DNA from: JAATFS01 sp037145635
Lineage (GTDB): Bacteria > Pseudomonadota > Gammaproteobacteria > Xanthomonadales > Xanthomonadaceae
NCBI GenBank assembly: GCA_037145635.1
Contig: JBBCXB010000003.1
Coordinates: forward strand, 464,581-528,580
Reading direction: 5' to 3'
Length of the DNA: 64,000 nucleotides
Shown: positions 44,771 to 53,406 of the stretch, one piece after another
Layout: each line of letters opens with the position of its first letter
Numbering within the stretch: position 1 is the stretch's first letter
Position numbers and translations under genes: made by a program
The notes under the pieces: model-generated
What the model was told of the DNA's origin: nothing
Seen by the model: the letters and a program-made list of their open reading frames with translations, nothing else
Databases searched by the model: none

Positions 44771-45106
44771 ATGCGCAAGACCTACCCGCTCACCCTCGAC
44801 GGCAAGAACCGCGACCGCCTGCTCGACGCCAGCAAGCACGACATCCGCAAGTATTTCCGGCGCGAGCGCGGCAAGCCGCTGCCGGCCGGCGCGGACGTGT
44901 GGCAGTTCGACACGCGCGTGGGCCTGGACGAGGCGAGCGCGACGCAGGTGCGCGAGAGCGAGCTGATCGCCACGATCAACACGCTCACCGCCGGCGGCGC
45001 GGCGCAGTTCTTCGTCGAGATCGTGGCCCGTCCGGGCAAGCGCACGCGCCCGGACGCGGAGGCTGCCGCCGCGCCCTCGGACGAACTGGACTTCGAGCAG
45101 GACTGA
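44771..45106 (+). CDS. DUF6172 family small protein
   Basis: A 111-residue soluble protein, MRKTYPLTLDGKNRDRLLDA, then SKHDIRKYFRRERGKPLPAG, VWQFDTRVGLDEASATQV and AQFFVEIVARPGKRTRP. This matches my memory of the DUF6172 group of small conserved proteins of unknown role in gammaproteobacteria. The C terminus is an acidic, Ala-rich tail. No catalytic motif or membrane segment is seen. Divergent from the EF-G paralogue over a 549-base leader region; downstream begins the large repeat island. Confidence 0.65.
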   Translation: MRKTYPLTLDGKNRDRLLDASKHDIRKYFRRERGKPLPAGADVWQFDTRVGLDEASATQVRESELIATINTLTAGGAAQFFVEIVARPGKRTRPDAEAAAAPSDELDFEQD

Positions 45107-45234
45107 GCGGGCCCGGCCGCGGCACGCCCGGCCCCGGCAGGGGCGCTGCCGTGTCCCGGCCAGCGGCTCGGCGGGGCGGACGCCCCCGTCCGGCGCGCCG
45201 CCGAGCGGCGGAGGCACGGTCCGCATGAAGCAGT

Positions 45235-45370
45235 GCCTGTCGTTGCGCCCAATCGGCCCGCTTTGCAGGGGGAGCCGCGAAAGCCGGGGTACAACCTTTT
45301 ACGAACGGGCGCGTGGAAGAGCTTCCAGGAACGGGTTCACGGCGTGTCCTGGCCCAGCTTTTGCGGGCCA
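45235..45370 (-). repeat. R2 intergenic repeat, copy 2 (inverted)
   Basis: In reverse complement this aligns with 14,285-14,440: GGACACGCCGTGAACCCGT, CTCTTCCACG, then ACCCCGGC, CGCGG, CTGCA and GGGCCG blocks in the same order. It opens the repeat island between the DUF6172 gene and the helicase gene. Confidence 0.6.
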
Positions 45371-45457
45371 GGACACGCTGGCGAACCGGCGCCAGCCCGG
45401 GCGATCTTCCGGGGCGGACTGCTTGAAGCATCGGCAACGATTAGTGGCTTCGGCGGG

Positions 45458-45570
45458 GGCGTCAGCGTGGCCGGGGACAGGCTCCTCGGCTCGGGCGGAC
45501 ATCCTGTCCGACTCGCCGCCGCGGCACATCCCTGTGCCGCTCTCCGCCTATCCCCGGCCACGCTGGCGCC
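45458..45570 (+). repeat. R1 palindromic repeat, copy B
   Basis: 113-base core with 24-base inverted ends (45458-45481 and 45547-45570, one or two mismatches). The apical hairpin is GGCACA-TCCC-TGTGCC, and the inner pair is GGACAGG/CCTGTCC. First of three copies spaced exactly 272 bases apart. Confidence 0.9.
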
Positions 45571-45729
45571 TCGGCCCGTCGTTGCAAGGGCTGCGGAGGT
45601 GAATGGCTGAAGCTTCATGCAGCCCGACAGCTCCATGTCCCAGTAGTCCAAGCGCCCAACAGCAAGCCAGGCCGGCAGATAGCCAGCGCGATGTTGCGGA
45701 GCGCAGCACGAGGGTCGGCTTCGGCGAGG

Positions 45730-45842
45730 GGCGTCAGCGTGGCCGGGGACAGGCTCCTCGGCGCGGCAGACGTCCTGTCCGACACGCCGCTGCGGCACAT
45801 CCGAAGTGCTGCTCTCCGCCTATACCCGGCCACGCTGACGCC
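45730..45842 (+). repeat. R1 palindromic repeat, copy C
   Basis: 113-base core with inverted ends 45730-45753 and 45819-45842. The right end has CCTATACCCGG where other copies have CCTATCCCCGG, and the apical hairpin ends GTGCT rather than GTGCC, so this copy is slightly diverged. Confidence 0.9.
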
Positions 45843-46001
45843 TCGGCCCGTCGTTGCAGTGGCTGCGGAGGTGAATGGCTGAGGCTTCATGCAGCCCGAC
45901 AGCTCCATGTCCCCATAGTCCAAGCGCCCAACAGCAAGCCAGGCAGGCAGATAGCCAGCGCGATGTTGCGGAGCGCAGCACGAGGGTCGGCTTCGGCGAG
46001 G

Positions 46002-46113
46002 GGCGCCAGCGTGGCCGGGGACAGGCTCCTTGGCGCGGCAGACTTCCTGTCCGACTCGCCGCCGCGGCACATCCGTGTGCCGCTGTCCGCCTATCCCCGG
46101 CCACGCTGACGCC
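46002..46113 (+). repeat. R1 palindromic repeat, copy D
   Basis: 112-base core with inverted ends 46002-46025 and 46090-46113. The apical hairpin is GGCACATCCGTGTGCC; the left end reads GGCGCCAGCG where copies B and C have GGCGTCAGCG. Similarity ends near 46,137 (GGGCTGCGG). Confidence 0.9.
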
Positions 46114-46205
46114 TCGGCCCGTCATTGCAAGGGCTGCGGACGCAGCTGGCTGCTGTTTCTCGCAGTCTCGCAGCCGGCTTTCGGTCGGCACCAAGCCGAC
46201 TCTCT

Positions 46206-46282
46206 AATCCCAAATCCCAACTCCCAACTCCCAACTCCCAACTCCCGAATCCCGAATCCCGAATCCCGAATCCCGAATCCCT
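46206..46282. repeat. Heptamer microsatellites CAACTCC and CGAATCC
   Basis: About four CAACTCC units pass directly into five or more CGAATCC units. It ends 8 bases before the stop of the DEAD-box helicase gene, so it lies in the 3' flank of that minus-strand gene. Confidence 0.9.
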
Positions 46283-46290
46283 CGCGCTGC

Positions 46291-47553
46291 TCAGGCCGGC
46301 GGCTCGCCGGCCTGAGCAGCGCGCAGGCGGTCCTTCTTGCTCGGTCGGCGTCCCTTGATGCCGCCGTTGTCGTCGGCCACGGCCGGCGGTGCCGCCGGCG
46401 GCGGGGCCACCGGCTCGAAGCCGCCGATGCGCTCGCGCGGCACGGGCTGGCCCTGGCGTTTCTCGATCAGCCGCAGCTGCGCCTCGCTGCCGGCATCGAC
46501 GAAGCTGACCGCCATGCCTTGTGCGCCGGCGCGGCCGCTGCGTCCGATGCGGTGGGTGTAGTCCACGGTGGACCGCGGCAGGTCGTAGTTCACCACCACC
46601 GGCAGATCCGCGACATCGATGCCGCGCCCGGCCAGGTCCGTGGCGACCAGCACCGCCAGCCGCTGCGCGCGGAAGTCCTCGAGCGCGCGTGCGCGCCGTC
46701 CCTGGCTGAGGTCGCCGTGCAGCGGCTGCGCCGCCACGCCGGCCTTGCGCAGCTTCTCGGCCACGGTCTCGGCGGCATGCCGGCTGGCGACGAACACCAG
46801 CGCGCGCGGCCACGCCTCCTGCTCGAGCAGGTGCCGCAGCAGCGCGGTGCGGCGGCCGCGGTCGACCTCGATCGCGCGCTGGCGGATCGCCGGGGCCGGC
46901 GCCTCGGCCGGCGCGACGTCGATGCGCCGCGGGGACCGCAGCAGGCGCGTGGCCAGCGTGACGGTCGCCGGCGGGAACGTCGCCGAGAACAGCAGCGTCT
47001 GCCGCTGCGCCGGCAGCTGCGCCAGCAGCCGTTCGAGTTCGTCCGCGAAACCCAGGTCGAGCAGGCGGTCGGCCTCGTCGAGCACCAGACGCGCCACGCC
47101 GTCCAGGCGCAGCGCGTTGTGCCCGAGCAGGTCGAGCAGGCGCCCCGGCGTGGCCACCAGCACGTCGGCGCCGCCGCGCAGCGCCATCAGCTGCGGATTG
47201 ATCGAAACGCCGCCCAGCGCCACCACCACCCGCGGCGGGCGCGGCAGGCCGGTCCCGAACCGCACGAACGTGTCGCCGACCTGGACGGCGAGCTCGCGCG
47301 TGGGCACCAGCACCAGCACGCGCGTGGAGCGGGCGGGCGTCGGCGCCTGCGCGCAGGCCTGCAGCAGCGGCAGCGCGAACGCCACGGTCTTGCCGGAACC
47401 GGTCTGTGCACGGGCGAGCAGGTCATGGCCCTCGACGATCCGCGGGATCGCCTGTTGCTGGATCGGCGTGGGGGCGGTGTAGCCGGCGGCCTGCAGCGCC
47501 GGCGCGAACGCGGGCAGCAGCGCGGGCGAGAGGCCGAGCGAGGCAAAGGGCAT
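46291..47553 (-). CDS. DEAD-box ATP-dependent RNA helicase (RhlE-like)
   Basis: A 420-residue helicase from ATG 47553 (MPFASLGLSPALLPAFAPAL). Motifs in order: Q motif GYTAPTPIQQQAI, motif I RAQTGSGKTVAFALPLL, PTRELAVQ, GG, TPGRLLDLL, motif II VLDEADRLLDLGF, motif III LLFSATFPP, then VATDLAGRGIDVADLPVVVN and YTHRIGRSGRAG. The short basic tail (GGIKGRRPSKKDRLRAAQ) fits RhlE-type proteins, which act in RNA turnover and ribosome maturation. The 338-base gap before the next gene (47,554-47,891) shows nothing recognisable. Confidence 0.92.
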   Translation of the reverse strand: MPFASLGLSPALLPAFAPALQAAGYTAPTPIQQQAIPRIVEGHDLLARAQTGSGKTVAFALPLLQACAQAPTPARSTRVLVLVPTRELAVQVGDTFVRFGTGLPRPPRVVVALGGVSINPQLMALRGGADVLVATPGRLLDLLGHNALRLDGVARLVLDEADRLLDLGFADELERLLAQLPAQRQTLLFSATFPPATVTLATRLLRSPRRIDVAPAEAPAPAIRQRAIEVDRGRRTALLRHLLEQEAWPRALVFVASRHAAETVAEKLRKAGVAAQPLHGDLSQGRRARALEDFRAQRLAVLVATDLAGRGIDVADLPVVVNYDLPRSTVDYTHRIGRSGRAGAQGMAVSFVDAGSEAQLRLIEKRQGQPVPRERIGGFEPVAPPPAAPPAVADDNGGIKGRRPSKKDRLRAAQAGEPPA

Positions 47554-47891
47554 GGGATGTCCGTGGAAGGGGGTGGGCGGGGCCACGCAGGCTGCGGCAT
47601 GGTGCGCGCATCGCCGTGCGGACGCCAGCCGGCGCGGCGGCGCGCGCCTCCGCTGGCGCCGATGCCACCCTGCATGCGGGGGGGCGATCGGGCGGGACGC
47701 GCACGGGCGGCACGGCCGTTGGCGTCCCGTTTCCTGGCCGGCGCCGGCGTTCGGCCAGTTCGGTGCGACGCCTGTCCGCGCCGCGTGCCGGACTCGTCGC
47801 CAGCGCATGGCCGTGGCCATGCCGGCAGCGGGCCGGCTGCGGTTCGCGCGTCAGTGCGGCCGCACGGCCGCCGCGGTGCCGCGGCGGGGCA
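47554..47891. other. Intergenic region upstream of the helicase, no gene seen
   Basis: GC-rich DNA with no repeat family, hairpin-plus-U terminator or credible small gene. It should contain the helicase promoter on the minus strand, but no clear sigma70 pair is found. Confidence 0.4.
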
Positions 47892-49892
47892 TCAGCCCGC
47901 CGCGTCGGGCAGCGGTTCGGCGCGCACGCGCGCGGCGGCGCGGGTGTAGCGCCGCCTGGCCAGGAAGCCGTCGCCCTGCAGTTCCTGCCGCAGTTCCTGA
48001 TTGTCGGCATCGTCCGGCGCCAGCCGGTACGCCGCCTCGCACCACTGCACCGCGCGGTCGAAGTCGCGCAGCGCGGTGTTCGGCGTGAGCGCGTAGAAGT
48101 AGCCCAGCCCGCGCATCGCCTCCGGCCAGCCCAAGTGCGCGAACCGCGTCAGCACCTCCAGGATGCGTGCCACGCGCCCGTGCTGGTCGCTGTGGTGGGT
48201 GAGGAAGTGGCGCAGGCCGCGGATGCAGGCGTTGCCGCGCTCGATGCCGCGCTCGGTCGGCTCGGCAAGTGCCGCGGTGGCGTCCAGGCAGGCGATCTCG
48301 CAGTCATTGGAGAGCAGCGCCAGTGCGTCCGGCGCCAGCCCGGCGATGCCGCCGGCGTCGATGCCGCGGTCGTAGATCAGGCTGAGGTTGTACGCCGCGC
48401 GCGGGAAGCCGTGTGCGGCGGCGCGCCGGTACCAGTGGATCGCCTGCACCGGGTCGTAGCTGTCCTCGTACTCGAAATAGTAGTACCCGAGCGCGAACTG
48501 CATTTCCGGATAGCCCAGTTCGGCGCCGCTGCGCGCCATCGGCTGCAGCACGGTGCGCTGCAGGTGTTCGTCGAAGGCGTAGTACACGTCGTTGAACGGG
48601 CAGACCTGCTCCGGGGCCGGCAGCGGTGCCAGCGTCGAGGCGTGTCGGTACCACTGTGCGGCGACCTCGACATCGCGCTGCACGCCGCCCCAGCCGGTGT
48701 CGCAGAGCAGGCCGTAGAGCACGGCCGCGTGCGCCGAGGACGCCGCGGTGCGGCTGGCCAGCACGCCCAGCCAGTCGGCATAGAGGCTGCCGCTGTACAC
48801 GGCGACATGCAGTGCGCGCATCAGCTGGTGGTCGTCGATGGCCAGCCGCGGCGATTGCGTGGCCGCCGCATAGTGCGGCGCCGCCTGCGTGGGCGACTGC
48901 GCGACCGCGCACAGCTCGGCCAGGGCCAGGTGAAGGCGGGCGCGGCCGTCTGGTTCGAGCGGGCGTTGCAGCGCCGCCAGCCCGCGCTGCATGGCCTGGG
49001 CGATCTCGGTCGCGTCGTCGGTGTCGATGTTGTCGATGTCGATGTCGTCCAGCCAGGCGACCAGGCGCACCTGGTTGCGCTGGGCCTCGTCCAGGCGCGC
49101 GGCCAGCGGTGAGTCGGCCAGGCACAGGATCTCCTCCAGGCTGCCGCCCCAGCGCGGCGTGCGCAGGAAGGCGTAGCGCAGCAACGCGACCAGGCCGCGG
49201 CCGGCGTGGCGCAGGGTCAGCTGCAGCCAGAAGAACGCCTCCGGCTCGCCTTCCTGCGGCGTGTGCGCGGCGCTGGCCTGTTGCAGCGGCGGCGGCAGCG
49301 TCGTTGGCAGCGGCGGCAGTGGCGTCGAGTCGAGCTGCGGGTGCTGGTCGGCGGCCGATGCGTCGGGCCGCGGGGCGTCGAGCGAGTGCGGCGCCACGCC
49401 CTGGTACCGCCATTGCACGAGCCATTGCGGTTCGCCGAACACCTGCACGCTCTGCATCAGCAGCGCCGGCAGGATCCAGGGCATCGGCGCGCGCTGCATC
49501 AGTACCAGCGCGTGGGAAAACAGCACGGTCTGCGCCAGCGCCGCAGCCTGCCAGCGTTCGGCCTCGACCTCCTCGGCGAGCGCGCTGCCGCGCGCCTGCA
49601 GCGCGCGTCGGTGCCAGTAGGCGCATTCGAGCAGGCCCGGCCATGGACTGTCGGGTGACTGTCGCGCCCACTGCGCCAGCGCCTGCCGCAGGGCGGTGTC
49701 GTGGTGGCCGACCATCCCGCCGAAATAGTGCTCCAGGTGGTCATCCAGGGTCTGCTCGGCGGCGGCATCGCCGGCATCGAGCAGGCCCTGCAACCGGGCC
49801 TGGAGGGGGGCGAAGCGCTGCGCCAGCAGGTCCTCGCGGAAGCGTGTGGCCTCCACGGACAGCGCGTGGGCGGGAACGAGGGCAGGCTGCAT
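47892..49892 (-). CDS. DUF4034 / Sel1-repeat-like protein
   Basis: A 666-residue soluble protein starting MQPALVPAHALSVEATRFRE. The first ~250 residues (FREDLLAQRFAPLQARLQGL, then YFGGMVGHHDTALRQAL, WPGLLECAYWHRRALQARGS) resemble DUF4034, a domain of unknown role with a helical-repeat look. The second half contains Sel1-like repeats (PEMQFALGYYYFEYEDSYDP, then AIHWYRRAAAHGFPRAAYNL) that usually form scaffold or partner-binding surfaces. A Pro-rich linker separates the parts. No catalytic motif, signal peptide or membrane segment is seen. AAGG precedes the ATG. It lies 43 bases downstream of the PcfJ-like gene and is probably co-expressed with it. Confidence 0.65.
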   Translation of the reverse strand: MQPALVPAHALSVEATRFREDLLAQRFAPLQARLQGLLDAGDAAAEQTLDDHLEHYFGGMVGHHDTALRQALAQWARQSPDSPWPGLLECAYWHRRALQARGSALAEEVEAERWQAAALAQTVLFSHALVLMQRAPMPWILPALLMQSVQVFGEPQWLVQWRYQGVAPHSLDAPRPDASAADQHPQLDSTPLPPLPTTLPPPLQQASAAHTPQEGEPEAFFWLQLTLRHAGRGLVALLRYAFLRTPRWGGSLEEILCLADSPLAARLDEAQRNQVRLVAWLDDIDIDNIDTDDATEIAQAMQRGLAALQRPLEPDGRARLHLALAELCAVAQSPTQAAPHYAAATQSPRLAIDDHQLMRALHVAVYSGSLYADWLGVLASRTAASSAHAAVLYGLLCDTGWGGVQRDVEVAAQWYRHASTLAPLPAPEQVCPFNDVYYAFDEHLQRTVLQPMARSGAELGYPEMQFALGYYYFEYEDSYDPVQAIHWYRRAAAHGFPRAAYNLSLIYDRGIDAGGIAGLAPDALALLSNDCEIACLDATAALAEPTERGIERGNACIRGLRHFLTHHSDQHGRVARILEVLTRFAHLGWPEAMRGLGYFYALTPNTALRDFDRAVQWCEAAYRLAPDDADNQELRQELQGDGFLARRRYTRAAARVRAEPLPDAAG

Positions 49893-49935
49893 GCAAGGAC
49901 CTTCTGAGAACGGGGAGGGGGTGGGGCGATGCGGC

Positions 49936-51801
49936 TCAGGTCGCGGCCGGCGCAACCTGGGCGCACTGCTGCCGCAGCACTGCCACCAGCTGCGCCGGGG
50001 CCAGCAGCGGCTGGCGCCAGGGCAGCACGCGCCAGTTGCAGCGGCGCTGGCCGAGGTAGGCGTCGAGATCGCGGTCGACGTGGTAGTCGATGTCGTGGCG
50101 GCGGTGGCGCCAGCGCAGTACCGCATGGCGGCCACGGCTGTAGGCCTGCCCCAGCGCGCGCCAACCGTCGCAGCAGTCCTGCAGCCGCTGCGCGTTGAGC
50201 AGCAACAGCGGCAGGCCGCGCGCGCGCGGCAGGACGCCGGCGGCCAGGGCCAGGCGCAGGGTGACGGTGGCCTGCGCGGCGTCGTACACCAGTACGTCCA
50301 GCGGATCGCAGTCCAGGCGCTGGCAGTGCGCAACGAAGCCGGGGTGGCGCAGTAGCGGGCAGGTGAAGCTTTCGCGCAGCATCGTGTCCACGTCCGTGTG
50401 GCAGGCGTCGGCCAGTGCCCGCAGGCGAGCGCGTGCACGGGCCGGGTCCAGGCCGCCGGCGGGCGCGTCGTCGAGGTAGCGCCAGTCGCCGCTGTGGCGG
50501 GTGGCCAGGTCGCCGCTGGCCAGGGCCCAGCGCATCGCCTGGCGCAGCGCGTTGCCGCGATCGAGTGCGGCCACGTGCAGCCAGCGGCGCAGCGGCCCGT
50601 TGAGCGAGCGGTAGTGCCAGTCCGGCACCTGCGCCACGGCGGTCTCCAGGGCCGCGCGCCAGTCCGGCGCCTGCGTGGGGGGCGCCGCCTCGCCCGGGCC
50701 CGGGAGCGCCCCTTGCGCCTCGCCGAGCAGGGCGGCCGCCAGCACCGGCAGCGGCGGCGCGGGTTGCTGCACGATGCGGTCGGCGTCGCCGGCCAGCGCC
50801 AGCCAGTACGTGGCCCGGTCCGCGGCCGGGTGTACGGACAGCAGCTCGGGGCATTGCACCACCAGCGCGCGCGCCTGTGGCGTGTCCGCCGCATCCCGCA
50901 GGTGCACGATGCGCGGCACGGCCTGCGGGCTGTCGCCGGGCAGTTCGAGCAGGCCGCAGCGCGCGCAGTCGTCGACTCCCGCCACACCGATGCCGAGATG
51001 GGCGAACACCGCCACCAGGTCGTCGTGGTAGCGCGCCACCGGTGGCCGGTTTTGCTTGCCCTTGACCTGCTCGGCGACCCAGCGCCCGTCGCGCCGTACC
51101 AGGCTGATGGTGACATGCGGCCGGTTGCGGGCATCGCGCAGCGACAGCATGCGCCGCTCGCGGTTGAGCACGCTCAGGGCGTAGTGCTCGCCGTAGCCGC
51201 CCCGCAGTGTGCGGCGATCGGCGAAGTCGCCCAGGCAGTGCCGCATGTGGAACGCCTCGTAGGCCATCTCGCCGCGCACCCGGTCGCCATCGCCCACCAG
51301 CTCCACGAAGCGCCCGTTCGTGGTGACCAGCCGCTCGCGCAGCGCCTGCGGCCGGCTCTCGAACTCGCCGCGCTGGCGCTGGTGGCGCATGCGAGCGTGC
51401 GCGGCATGCCAGCGCTGCAGGGCCTGGGCATAGGTGATCTTGTGCAGCTTGGCGGCCAGCGGGCCGTTGCGGGCGGCGTGCAGGAATTCCAGCAGCCGCT
51501 GCTCCAGCGCGTGCAGCTGCGGATGCTGCGGGTCGATGAACACGCACGGCAGTTCGCTGCGGCCAAGCCAGGCCGGCACCGGCTCGGCGGGCAGCAGGCG
51601 CTGCCAGTCGGCGGCACCGATCACCGGCAGCACGTGCGGGAAGCCTCCGATCAGACCGCGCCGGAAGTGATTGCATAGCCATGCGGTGAGCTGCGGCGGG
51701 TCGCCGCGTTCGCGGCTGCGCGCCAGCAGCGCCTGTTTCAGCGCCGGGGCGTTGACGACGTTGCGCGGTCGGTACGGAGCGTTTGCGGCGAGGGTGGGCA
51801 C
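49936..51801 (-). CDS. PcfJ-like domain protein
   Basis: A 621-residue cytoplasmic protein. Residues ~175-275 carry a PcfJ-like core. It runs AFHMRHCLGDFADR (His-Cys), GGYGEHYALSVLNRERRMLS, HVTISLVRRDGRWVAEQVKG and KQNRPP, matching the family pattern of an HC pair, a short beta sheet and a Q/KGxxN turn. PcfJ proteins are known mainly from conjugative plasmids, phages and scattered chromosomes, and have no established function. The remaining ~330 residues show no recognisable domain. It begins a two-gene unit with the DUF4034/Sel1 protein. The assignment is from pattern recognition only. Confidence 0.55.
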   Translation of the reverse strand: MPTLAANAPYRPRNVVNAPALKQALLARSRERGDPPQLTAWLCNHFRRGLIGGFPHVLPVIGAADWQRLLPAEPVPAWLGRSELPCVFIDPQHPQLHALEQRLLEFLHAARNGPLAAKLHKITYAQALQRWHAAHARMRHQRQRGEFESRPQALRERLVTTNGRFVELVGDGDRVRGEMAYEAFHMRHCLGDFADRRTLRGGYGEHYALSVLNRERRMLSLRDARNRPHVTISLVRRDGRWVAEQVKGKQNRPPVARYHDDLVAVFAHLGIGVAGVDDCARCGLLELPGDSPQAVPRIVHLRDAADTPQARALVVQCPELLSVHPAADRATYWLALAGDADRIVQQPAPPLPVLAAALLGEAQGALPGPGEAAPPTQAPDWRAALETAVAQVPDWHYRSLNGPLRRWLHVAALDRGNALRQAMRWALASGDLATRHSGDWRYLDDAPAGGLDPARARARLRALADACHTDVDTMLRESFTCPLLRHPGFVAHCQRLDCDPLDVLVYDAAQATVTLRLALAAGVLPRARGLPLLLLNAQRLQDCCDGWRALGQAYSRGRHAVLRWRHRRHDIDYHVDRDLDAYLGQRRCNWRVLPWRQPLLAPAQLVAVLRQQCAQVAPAAT

Positions 51802-51996
51802 GTGCGGAAGCGGAGCACGCGCTGCGTCCGGCTCATGGCACGCGCGGGCGGGCCGAGGAGCGGGCGCGGTGCGCGCTGGGGCGAGGGGAACCCCAGTATA
51901 GAAGGGGGATGTTAGCGAGCCGTTGCCGGCACGCGCGGGCGGCGCGTCGCCTGGGGGGCGAGGGCCGCCGCGCCCGTGGCGCGGCGACGGCCGTGG

Positions 51997-53406
51997 TCAG
52001 CTGGCCAGGGACAGGTCGTCGATCAGTGCACGCAGGAAGCGGGCGGCCTCGCCGCCGGTGGCGGCGCGGTGGTCGAAGGTGACCGACAGCGGGATCACCT
52101 TGTGCGCCTCGAAGCCGCCCATGATCGGCGTGATCTGGTGGCGCATGCGCCCGGCGGCGACGATCGCCACGCACGGCGGCACCACCACCGGGGTGGCGTA
52201 GCGCCCGGCGAACATGCCGAAGTTGGACAGCGAGATGGTGTAGCCGCTGAGCTCGGACGCGGCGATGCTGCGCCCCTGCACCTGCTCGCGCAGGCGGTTG
52301 ACGCCCTCGCGGATGCCGCGGGCGTCGAGCATGTCGGCATTGCGCAGCGCCGGCACGAACAGGCCGTCGTCGGTGTCCACCGCGATGCCGATGTCGACCT
52401 GGTCGTGCAGGGTGCGGGTCAGCGCCTCGCCATCGAACCAGGCGTTGAGCGCCGGCACCGCCTGGCAGGCGGCCACGATCGCGCGCACCAGGCGCACGGT
52501 GACGTCGTTGCCGGGGACCCAGGCATGGAGGTCGGCATCGTCGCTGAGCGTGGTCGGCACCACTTTGGCGTGGGCGTCGGCCATCACCCGCGCCATGTTG
52601 CGGCGCACGCCCTTGAGTTGCTCCGGCTGGCCGCGCGCGGCCACGCCCGGCGGCTGGGTACGCATCGGCTTGCCGGCCGCCGACCGCGGTGCGCGGGCAG
52701 GCGCCGCCACGGCCGCGGCGGCGGGCGGGACCTCGTTGGCGCGGGACGGCGACGCGGCGGACGGCGCGGCCGTGCGCTCGCGCGGCGCATCGCCGGCGCT
52801 GGCGCTGGCGGCCGCCGCGGCCTGCTTGACGTCGGCCAGGGTCAGCGTGCCGTCCGCGCCGCTGGCGCGCACCCGGGCCAGATCCACGCGCAGCTTCTTC
52901 GCCAGCGCGCGCACGGCCGGCATGGCGCGCACGCCGCCCACCGAGACCGCCTGCTCGCTGTGCACGGTGTTGGAGCTCTGCATCGCGCCGACCACGGTGC
53001 CGGCATCGCCCTCGGCGTCCTCGTCGCTGGCCAGTTCGCCGCCGTCGTCGGAGGCGACCACGGTGGCGGCGGACGCGCCGGCCGCGGGCTGGCCGGTGCT
53101 CGGGGTCGCGCCGCCGTGGTGGTGCCCGGTGTCCTGGCCCTCGGCGCGCTGCGGCAGGTCCGGATCGGGCCGGAACTGCGCCAGCATCGCCCCGGTGACG
53201 ACCACGTCGCCCGGCGCGCCGGCCAGCTTGAGCACGGTGCCGGAGACCGGCGAGGGCACCTCGACCACCGCCTTGGCGGTCTCCATCGAGACCAGCGGCT
53301 CGTCGAGGCGGATCACGTCGCCCTCCTTGACGAACCATTCGACGATGGTGGCGTCGGGCAGGCCTTCGCCGAGGTCGGGGAGGTTGAAGTTCTTGCTATC
53401 GCTCAT
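51997..53406 (-). CDS. 2-oxo acid dehydrogenase E2 (dihydrolipoamide acyltransferase)
   Basis: 469 residues from ATG 53406. The lipoyl domain (NLPDLGEGLPDATIVEWFVK) has the modified lysine in SMETAKAVVEV at residue 45. A His-rich Pro/Ala linker follows, then a peripheral-subunit-binding domain (MPAVRALAKKLRVDLARVRA) near 170-200 and the catalytic domain. The catalytic segment reads TFDHRAATGGEAARFL: the His is present, but the Asp four residues on (DHRxxDG) is Thr. It forms the core of a branched-chain-type complex with the E1 genes upstream. Start overlaps the SH3 gene stop (ATGA). No E3 gene follows. Confidence 0.92.
   Translation of the reverse strand: MSDSKNFNLPDLGEGLPDATIVEWFVKEGDVIRLDEPLVSMETAKAVVEVPSPVSGTVLKLAGAPGDVVVTGAMLAQFRPDPDLPQRAEGQDTGHHHGGATPSTGQPAAGASAATVVASDDGGELASDEDAEGDAGTVVGAMQSSNTVHSEQAVSVGGVRAMPAVRALAKKLRVDLARVRASGADGTLTLADVKQAAAAASASAGDAPRERTAAPSAASPSRANEVPPAAAAVAAPARAPRSAAGKPMRTQPPGVAARGQPEQLKGVRRNMARVMADAHAKVVPTTLSDDADLHAWVPGNDVTVRLVRAIVAACQAVPALNAWFDGEALTRTLHDQVDIGIAVDTDDGLFVPALRNADMLDARGIREGVNRLREQVQGRSIAASELSGYTISLSNFGMFAGRYATPVVVPPCVAIVAAGRMRHQITPIMGGFEAHKVIPLSVTFDHRAATGGEAARFLRALIDDLSLAS

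Larger units (their letters stand above)
45458..46137 (+). repeat. 272-bp tandem array carrying R1 copies B, C and D
   Basis: The R1 cores start at 45458, 45730 and 46002, a constant 272-base step. The DNA between cores is also repeated: the stretch from GGCTGCGGAGGTGAATGGCTG through CATGCAGCCCGACAGCTCC to AGCGCAGCACGAGGGTCGGC occurs twice, nearly identical. So ~2.4 units of a 272-base direct repeat are present. The open frames that span it on both strands owe their length to the repeat and are not taken as genes. Confidence 0.9.

Noticed and set aside
45603..46207. Overlapping frames on both strands in the 272-bp array
   Set aside because: The frames merely follow the tandem repeat and contain R1 palindromes; similar peptides appear on both strands.
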